Positions 59,151 through 64,000 of a DNA stretch of 64,000 bases are shown here, one piece after another. The notes below the pieces were generated by a model. That model was not told the origin of the DNA. It ran no database searches and was given only the letters and a program-made list of their open reading frames with translations. The translations under genes and the position numbers were made by a program. The stretch comes from Thermoguttaceae bacterium (GTDB lineage Bacteria; Planctomycetota; Planctomycetia; Pirellulales; Thermoguttaceae), in the NCBI GenBank assembly GCA_017441605.1, contig JAFRXD010000057.1:25118-89117 (forward strand), in the 5' to 3' direction. Numbering within the stretch: the stretch's first letter is position 1; each line of letters starts with the position of its first letter.

Positions 59151-59726
59151 TCATTCCACGGTCGGAATCGCGGAAGTGGCTTTGGAGTTGCGGAACTCGT
59201 TCTCGCCGACGAATTCGATGATGGCGCGATCGCCGGCGTCGCCGAGACGCGGCTTGGCGAGTTTCAGAACGCGGGTGTATCCGCCCGGGCGCTCGACGTA
59301 ACGAGGCGCGATGCGGTCGAAGAGGAGCGTAACCGCTTCGCGGGAGGTCAACTTCGCGTAGACGGCGCGACGCGCGGCCAAAGCGGGAGCGCTAGCGGCG
59401 ACCCAGGCTTTCCAACCCTCGCCGTTGCGCCAAGCTTTCCATTCCTCGGTTCCGCGATCGGCTTTGCACTCGAGCTCTTTCGCGGCGGCGATCGACTTTT
59501 GCGCTTTGACGGCTTTCGTGACCAGTTTCTCAATATAGGGGCGCAACTCTTTCGCTTTCGGAAGAGTCGTGATAATGCGCCCGGCTTTCTTCGGGGCTTG
59601 CTCCTTGGAGTCGTAATCTTCGGGATCGCGCTCGGTCAAAATGAGAGAGATCGCGAGAGCCTTCAGGAGCGCGCGCTGGTGCTTCGGATTACGCCCGAAC
59701 TTTTTTCCAATTCTTCTATGTCGCAT
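59151..59726 (-). CDS. rplQ: Ribosomal protein bL17 with an insertion
   Basis: A 191-residue bL17. MRHRRIGKKFGRNPKHQRAL is the conserved N-terminus, TTLPKAKELRPYIEKLVTKA the core, and LTSREAVTLLFDRIAPRYVE plus GGYTRVLKLAKPRLGDAGDR the C-terminal half. Standard bL17 is about 120-130 residues. The extra length comes from an insertion after the core helix (about residues 80-115, with an Ala- and Trp-rich segment) and a C-terminal tail. Last gene of the alpha operon. Confidence 0.95.
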   Translation of the reverse strand: MRHRRIGKKFGRNPKHQRALLKALAISLILTERDPEDYDSKEQAPKKAGRIITTLPKAKELRPYIEKLVTKAVKAQKSIAAAKELECKADRGTEEWKAWRNGEGWKAWVAASAPALAARRAVYAKLTSREAVTLLFDRIAPRYVERPGGYTRVLKLAKPRLGDAGDRAIIEFVGENEFRNSKATSAIPTVE

Positions 59727-59787
59727 TGTACTATCTTTATTCTATCTGATTTGTTCGATTTCCAATTCGGAGGACCGACGCGAGGGC

Positions 59788-60777
59788 TCATTCGCCCAGG
59801 GTCATGCCAAGGCGAACGCGAGGATCGAGCTCGGTCAACTTCTCGCGAACTTCGTTCAGCGAGGTGTCGCCAAAATTCTTGATCTGCAAAAGCTGATCTT
59901 CGTTGTGGGCCACGAGTTCCCGAACGGTCTTGATTCCGGCGCCCTCCAAGCAGTTGGACGCTCGAACCGACAGTTTGAGATCGGAGATCAACTTATTGAG
60001 CTTCTCTTCCAGAATCGGGTCGAAGTGAGGATCGGAACCGCCGCCGACCGGGTCGACGATCAAACCGCCCGCGCTATTGTATTGAACAAAAGGGTTCAAG
60101 TGTTTGCGCAGAATCTTCGAGGCCTCGGTCAGAGCGTACTCCGGATCCTTCGAACCGTCGGTCCAAATTTGGAGAACCAAACGATCGTAATTCGTCTTTT
60201 GCCCGACGCGGGTCTCTTCCACGCTGTACTGAACTTTGATAACCGGACTAAAGGAAGCGTCGAGCGGAATGTGCCCAACGTCTTCGTTGCGATCGCGATA
60301 GGACGACTGCTCCGAGGCCGGCACGTAACCGCGACCGTTCTCGACCACCATCTCCAAGGAGAAAGGCACGTCGTCGGTCAGCGTCGCTATCACCAATTCC
60401 GGGTTGATAATGTCGACTTGGTGATCCGCGATCACGTCCGCCCCCGTTACCAACCCTTTCTTGTTCTTTTCAATACGAATAACGCAAGGTTTGTCCTCGC
60501 GAGAACGCACGATGAGGGACTTCACGTTCAGGACGATGTCCGTCACGTCCTCCATCACGCCCGGAAGCGACGTAAATTCTAGGTTGGCGCCCCGAAGTTT
60601 CATCTTCGTAACGGCGCTACCCTCCAAACTCGATAAAAGGACTCGGCGAAGACTATTGCCGATCGTTACGCCAAAACCTCGCTCGAAAGGCTCGGCGACA
60701 AACTTCCCGTAAGTCGGCTCGCAAACGACGCGCTCGACTTTCGTCGGAAGTTCCAATCCTCTCCATCTGATCTTCAT
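59788..60777 (-). CDS. rpoA: RNA polymerase subunit alpha
   Basis: A 329-residue subunit. [20 protein letters not shown] in the N-terminal dimerisation domain, then the insert domain. The C-terminal domain [20 protein letters not shown] and [19 protein letters not shown] binds UP elements and activators. Family-typical length. Position between rpsD and rplQ is the standard order of the alpha operon. Confidence 0.98.
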   Translation of the reverse strand: MKIRWRGLELPTKVERVVCEPTYGKFVAEPFERGFGVTIGNSLRRVLLSSLEGSAVTKMKLRGANLEFTSLPGVMEDVTDIVLNVKSLIVRSREDKPCVIRIEKNKKGLVTGADVIADHQVDIINPELVIATLTDDVPFSLEMVVENGRGYVPASEQSSYRDRNEDVGHIPLDASFSPVIKVQYSVEETRVGQKTNYDRLVLQIWTDGSKDPEYALTEASKILRKHLNPFVQYNSAGGLIVDPVGGGSDPHFDPILEEKLNKLISDLKLSVRASNCLEGAGIKTVRELVAHNEDQLLQIKNFGDTSLNEVREKLTELDPRVRLGMTLGE

Positions 60778-60922
60778 ACTATGGTTCGCTCCGTGTTGTA
60801 TTGACGTTTTTTAACAAAACTTGAACGAAGCTTCCGCGAGACCGCGCGCCGCGCGAGCGTCGGGAAAACGCGTCCAACGGAACCGTCTTCCCCCAAAGGG
60901 GTCGACGGTCTTAATAACGCTA

Positions 60923-61654
60923 CTACTTCGAGCAAAGCTCGACGATGAGTTGCGGTCGGACGTCAAGCGATTTGTCAACGTCGTCAAAGAGCGGGTATCG
61001 CATAACGACGCCGCTCGGAACTTCGCCCTCGTTGCGAGAGAGATAATCCGGGACGTCGCGATTTTTGGTCGCGTCGAGAACGGTCATCGTGCCGGCGGCT
61101 TCTTTCTTGTCGCCGTTTCCGACCAAGGAGGTAATGACCAAGTAAACGCCCTTGGAAGCGTCGTTTCCGGCCTTTTTGCCTTGGCGCTTGAAGACCTTCA
61201 TGGAGACGGCGTCGCCGGGTCGAACGAGGTAGCTGGGGACGTCGAGGCGCTTGCCGTTGACGCAAACGTGACCGTGGGCGATCATTTGACGGGCTTGCGC
61301 GCGAGAAACCGCGAACCCGAAACGATAAACGACGTTGTCGAGGCGGCGCTCGAGGAGGGACAACAGGATCTCGCCCGTGTTGCCCTTAGAGCGCTCGGCC
61401 ATTTGATAGTACTTGCGGAATTGGGCTTCCAAAACGCCGTAATAAGTCTTGACCTTCTGCTTTTCGCGAAGCTGCTCGCCGTACTCGGTCATCTTGCCGC
61501 GCTTCATTCCGTGCATGCCGGGAGGCAGCGGCGTTTTCTTATCGCCGGCCTTCTCGAAGGGGCAGGCTTTCGAGTCGCAACGGACGCCCTTCAGAAAGAG
61601 CTTCTTGCCTTCGCGACGGCATCGTTTGCAGACGGGTCCCAATGTTCGAGCCAT
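60923..61654 (-). CDS. rpsD: Ribosomal protein uS4, extended
   Basis: A 243-residue uS4. The N-terminus ARTLGPVCKRCRREGKKLFL is followed by CDSKACPFEKAGDKKTP, so a Cys4 zinc-type motif is present (Cys in KRCRREG and SKACP). S4 domain: SRAQARQMIAHGHVCVNGKR. The usual length is about 200-210; extra residues lie near the C-terminus (KKAGNDASKGVYLVITSLVG). Start chosen at MARTLGP; a TTG four codons earlier is an alternative. Confidence 0.95.
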   Translation of the reverse strand: MARTLGPVCKRCRREGKKLFLKGVRCDSKACPFEKAGDKKTPLPPGMHGMKRGKMTEYGEQLREKQKVKTYYGVLEAQFRKYYQMAERSKGNTGEILLSLLERRLDNVVYRFGFAVSRAQARQMIAHGHVCVNGKRLDVPSYLVRPGDAVSMKVFKRQGKKAGNDASKGVYLVITSLVGNGDKKEAAGTMTVLDATKNRDVPDYLSRNEGEVPSGVVMRYPLFDDVDKSLDVRPQLIVELCSK

Positions 61655-61785
61655 ATTTTGCTCCAATATATTCTATGTTCGATATGTGTTCTTAGCGCTA
61701 TAATGAGTCGGTTGGGGCTCGAAAATCCGAAGCGGGAGCCAAGCGCTCGACCTCGGCGAGTCGAACCGACAGTCACTCGCGACGA

Positions 61786-62169
61786 TCAGACGCGGCGACG
61801 CTTCGGAGGACGACAACCGTTGTGGGGCAACGGGGTAACGTCTTCGATCGTCTTCACGGTCAAACCGGCTTGCGCGAGAGCCGTGATGGCCATATCGCGA
61901 CCGCTACCGGGACCCTTGACGCGCACGTCGACCTCTTTCATACCGAACTTCTTCGCTTTGTCGGCGGCTTGTTGCGCGGCCATTTGACCCGCGAAAGGCG
62001 TGCTTTTACGACTTCCCTTGAACCCGCTCGTTCCGGCCGTCGCCCAGCAAAGGACGTCGCCCTTAACGTCGGTGATCGTAACGTTCGTGTTGTTAAAGCT
62101 GACCTTGATGTGCGCCACGCCGCTGGCCACGTTTCTCTTGATCTTGCGTTTCTTAGAAACTTTTGCCAC
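61786..62169 (-). CDS. rpsK: Ribosomal protein uS11
   Basis: A 127-residue uS11: [20 protein letters not shown] and [20 protein letters not shown], and the C-terminal [17 protein letters not shown] chose the GTG at 62169, because it has GGGAG 7 nt upstream. The TTG at 62184 contains that same GGGAG in its own first codons, so it is unlikely to be the start. Confidence 0.94.
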   Translation of the reverse strand: MAKVSKKRKIKRNVASGVAHIKVSFNNTNVTITDVKGDVLCWATAGTSGFKGSRKSTPFAGQMAAQQAADKAKKFGMKEVDVRVKGPGSGRDMAITALAQAGLTVKTIEDVTPLPHNGCRPPKRRRV

Positions 62170-62308
62170 TTTTGAATCTCCCAAATCGACGCGAACCGCT
62201 CGATTCCGAGCGCGTCGTTCGCGAACGACCTATGTTTCGAATATTCGATGTTAAAACGCCAAAACGTTCGACGACGGAACCAAACCGACCGTCGAGCGAC
62301 GAGCCCTA

Positions 62309-62689
62309 TTAACGATCCTTAACGCCCTTCTTACCGGCGACGGTCTTCTTGGGACCTTTGCGGGTGCGAGCGTTCGTTTTCGTGCGCTGACCGCGCACGG
62401 GGAGACCTTTGCGGTGGCGAATCCCGCGGTAACAACCAATTTCGCGAAGACGGGCAATATTCTGATTAACTTGGCGGCGCAGTTGACCTTCAACGACGTA
62501 GTCGTTGTCGAGCAACGCGGCCAGACGCGCGATTTCTTCCTCTTTAAGGTCCTTGGCGCGAACGGTCGGATCGACTCCGGTCTTTCGGCACAGCTCCGCG
62601 GCGATTTGCGGACCGACCCCGTAAAGGTAGGTCAACGCGACCGCGGTGGGACGATTATTCGGAATATCAACGCCCAATAGACGAGGCAT
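62309..62689 (-). CDS. rpsM: Ribosomal protein uS13
   Basis: A 126-residue uS13. [40 protein letters not shown], and the C-terminal [20 protein letters not shown] are all as in the family. It lies between rpmJ and rpsK with 134-139 base spacers, longer than in most alpha operons. Confidence 0.97.
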   Translation of the reverse strand: MPRLLGVDIPNNRPTAVALTYLYGVGPQIAAELCRKTGVDPTVRAKDLKEEEIARLAALLDNDYVVEGQLRRQVNQNIARLREIGCYRGIRHRKGLPVRGQRTKTNARTRKGPKKTVAGKKGVKDR

Positions 62690-62823
62690 CTAATTTCTCC
62701 TATACAAAATAACCTCGCGCGACGAGCGCTCTCGCGCCGTCGGCGTTTCAAAATCGGCGGCGTGGCGTTTAAAACATTACCCGATCGTCGTCTTCCGCCG
62801 CGATTCGCCGATTTTCACTGAGT

Positions 62824-62937
62824 TCAACCTTGGCGCTGCTTGTGCCTGGGGTTGACGCAAATAACGAAGACCTTGCCTTTACGTTTCACGATTTTGCAGT
62901 TTTCGCAAATTCGCTTAACACTAGCTCGAACTTTCAT
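62824..62937 (-). CDS. rpmJ: Ribosomal protein bL36
   Basis: A 37-residue protein, [20 protein letters not shown] to HKQRQG, with the zinc-binding Cys/His positions ([13 protein letters not shown]) of the C+ form. ATG at 62937. Longer readings starting at 63030 extend into the spacer and were rejected. It precedes rpsM as usual, but infA is missing between map and this gene. Confidence 0.95.
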   Translation of the reverse strand: MKVRASVKRICENCKIVKRKGKVFVICVNPRHKQRQG

Positions 62938-63103
62938 AACGACACTCTCAATATCTTGGACCGGCGGCGCGCGCGGAGACGTCCGCGCCTCGACGCTAGT
63001 CGACGTAGCGAAAATTATACCGTCCCCCAATTCCGACGCAAGGGGTAGCCCTCAAAAAAGTCGGATATTGGGGGAAAATGGGTTAAATTTCCCCAAAAAA
63101 CTT

Positions 63104-63898
63104 TTATTTGTTGTGCTCGTAACGATCGAAAAAGGTCGCGACGAGCTCCTTTTCTTCCTCGGTTTCGGGGGGGCCGGTGAGCACGATCGGTCCCGATTTC
63201 AAGACCCCGACCGTGTGCTCCTCGTGGGCGCTGAGCGAGCCGTCCGCAGTAACGATCGTCCAATAGTCGTTGAGCTGTTTGACGCGTTTGCCGCCGGCGT
63301 TGATCATCGGCTCGATGGCGATGACCAGTCCCGGTCGGATTTGGAAATCTTCCTTCCGAATAAACTCTTCCCAAATGAAATTTGGGACCTGAGGGGGCTC
63401 GTGCATCGTCCGACCGATTCCGTGCCCGACGAACGCTTCCACGACGGAAAAACCGCGCTCTCGAGCGTATTTGTACATCTCGCGCGCGATTTCGCTCCAA
63501 TATCGGGCCGTCTTCATTCGCTCGATCGCCAGCCAAAGAACCTCGCGCGTCGTCTCGACAAGTTTCTTAGCCTCGGGAGAAGGGGTTCCGACAAGACTAG
63601 AATACGCGGAGTCCCCGCACCACCCGTCGATTTTGCAACCCAAGTCGACGCTCACGATATCTCCGTCCTTGACGACCCGATCGCTCGGGATTCCGTGAAC
63701 GACTTGCTCGTTGATCGAAATGCAGGTTACCGCCGGAAAAGGAACCCTACCGGGAACGCCTTTGAACATGCCGATGGCGCAGTTGCGATCGAACAGCTTC
63801 TGAACCTCGGCGTCGAGCTCGCGGGTCGTAATTCCGACTCGGATAATTTTCCGAACGAGCTCGTGAGCGGACCAAGTGAGCAACCCGGCTTTCCGCAT
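63104..63898 (-). CDS. map: Methionine aminopeptidase type I
   Basis: At least 264 residues of a type I MetAP. VHGIPSDRVVKDGDIVSVDL contains His and the first Asp; GWCGDSAYSSLVG the second Asp; GHGIGRTMHEPPQVPNF the metal-binding His; VIAIEPMINAGG and SAHEEHTVGVL the two Glu. It removes N-terminal Met from new proteins. The ATG at 63898 starts at MRKAG, but the same frame stays open upstream and encodes LKTEKDIWK, which matches the family's N-terminus. A CTG at 63934 preceded by AGGAAAGGG could be the true start (276 residues). Confidence 0.92.
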   Translation of the reverse strand: MRKAGLLTWSAHELVRKIIRVGITTRELDAEVQKLFDRNCAIGMFKGVPGRVPFPAVTCISINEQVVHGIPSDRVVKDGDIVSVDLGCKIDGWCGDSAYSSLVGTPSPEAKKLVETTREVLWLAIERMKTARYWSEIAREMYKYARERGFSVVEAFVGHGIGRTMHEPPQVPNFIWEEFIRKEDFQIRPGLVIAIEPMINAGGKRVKQLNDYWTIVTADGSLSAHEEHTVGVLKSGPIVLTGPPETEEEKELVATFFDRYEHNK

Positions 63899-64000
63899 CT
63901 TCCAAATGTCTTTTTCCGTCTTTAAAGAGAACAGAGAACCGCCCTTTCCTACTGGCGCGCGTCGCGGAAACGCAAAGAAAAATAAAGACGCGGGCCCCCC

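Overview
The window reads as a chromosomal segment of a planctomycete (Planctomycetota; inferred to be a Pirellulales/Thermoguttaceae-like member). The evidence is two DUF1559 prepilin-like genes, several Tat-exported Gfo/Idh/MocA oxidoreductases, HEAT- and LRR-repeat secreted proteins, many lipoproteins, multiple SUMF1-fold genes and G+C-rich codon use with the standard code. No rRNA, tRNA, CRISPR array, reverse transcriptase or complete insertion sequence was recognised.

Layout. 1-3.7 kb: small accessory genes (VOC protein, cupin, DUF167 protein) and an LRR lipoprotein. 3.8-10.2 kb: a two-gene module (Tat Gfo/Idh/MocA oxidoreductase plus HEAT-repeat secreted protein) present twice in tandem, each copy behind the same TTGCCC-17-TATAAT promoter. 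10.2-12.7 kb: an Rpn-family nuclease with a frameshifted N-terminus, a decayed second Rpn piece, and a GNAT acetyltransferase carrying an Rpn-like tail. 13.1-15.3 kb: a Na/Pi cotransporter. 15.5-19.4 kb: two divergent DUF1559 plus lipoprotein pairs. 19.4-22.1 kb: two tandem PIN/NYN-like genes with a duplicated terminator and leader. 22.1-28 kb: a Vat-like acetyltransferase, kptA, an AbrB-glycosyltransferase operon with a palindromic operator on its promoter, guaA and an aldo/keto reductase. 28.4-31.8 kb: a hypothetical exported protein, another Gfo/Idh/MocA oxidoreductase and menA.

31.8-45.7 kb is the most unusual part: a one-directional array of exported proteins made from caspase-like (C14) and SUMF1/C-type-lectin-fold modules, with a DUF2330-like pair and a Cys-rich protein. 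Of five caspase-like domains, two keep the His/Cys dyad and three have lost one or both residues. One caspase-TPR-SUMF1 fusion is split by a one-base shift in a C6 run. The SUMF1 domains lack the catalytic cysteine motif of true formylglycine-generating enzymes, so they are more likely binding modules. The last gene has a C-terminus resembling a diversity-generating-retroelement target and is followed by a nested inverted repeat.

45.9-64 kb: a second Rpn gene, then housekeeping genes: hisC-hisB; on the minus strand a response regulator, a TPR protein, a DEAD-box helicase with a very long acidic/basic N-terminal extension, a PfkB kinase, obg, rpmA, a secreted planctomycete protein, Smr and MBL proteins, a putative metallopeptidase, and the alpha-operon cluster map-rpmJ-rpsM-rpsK-rpsD-rpoA-rplQ with infA missing from its usual place.
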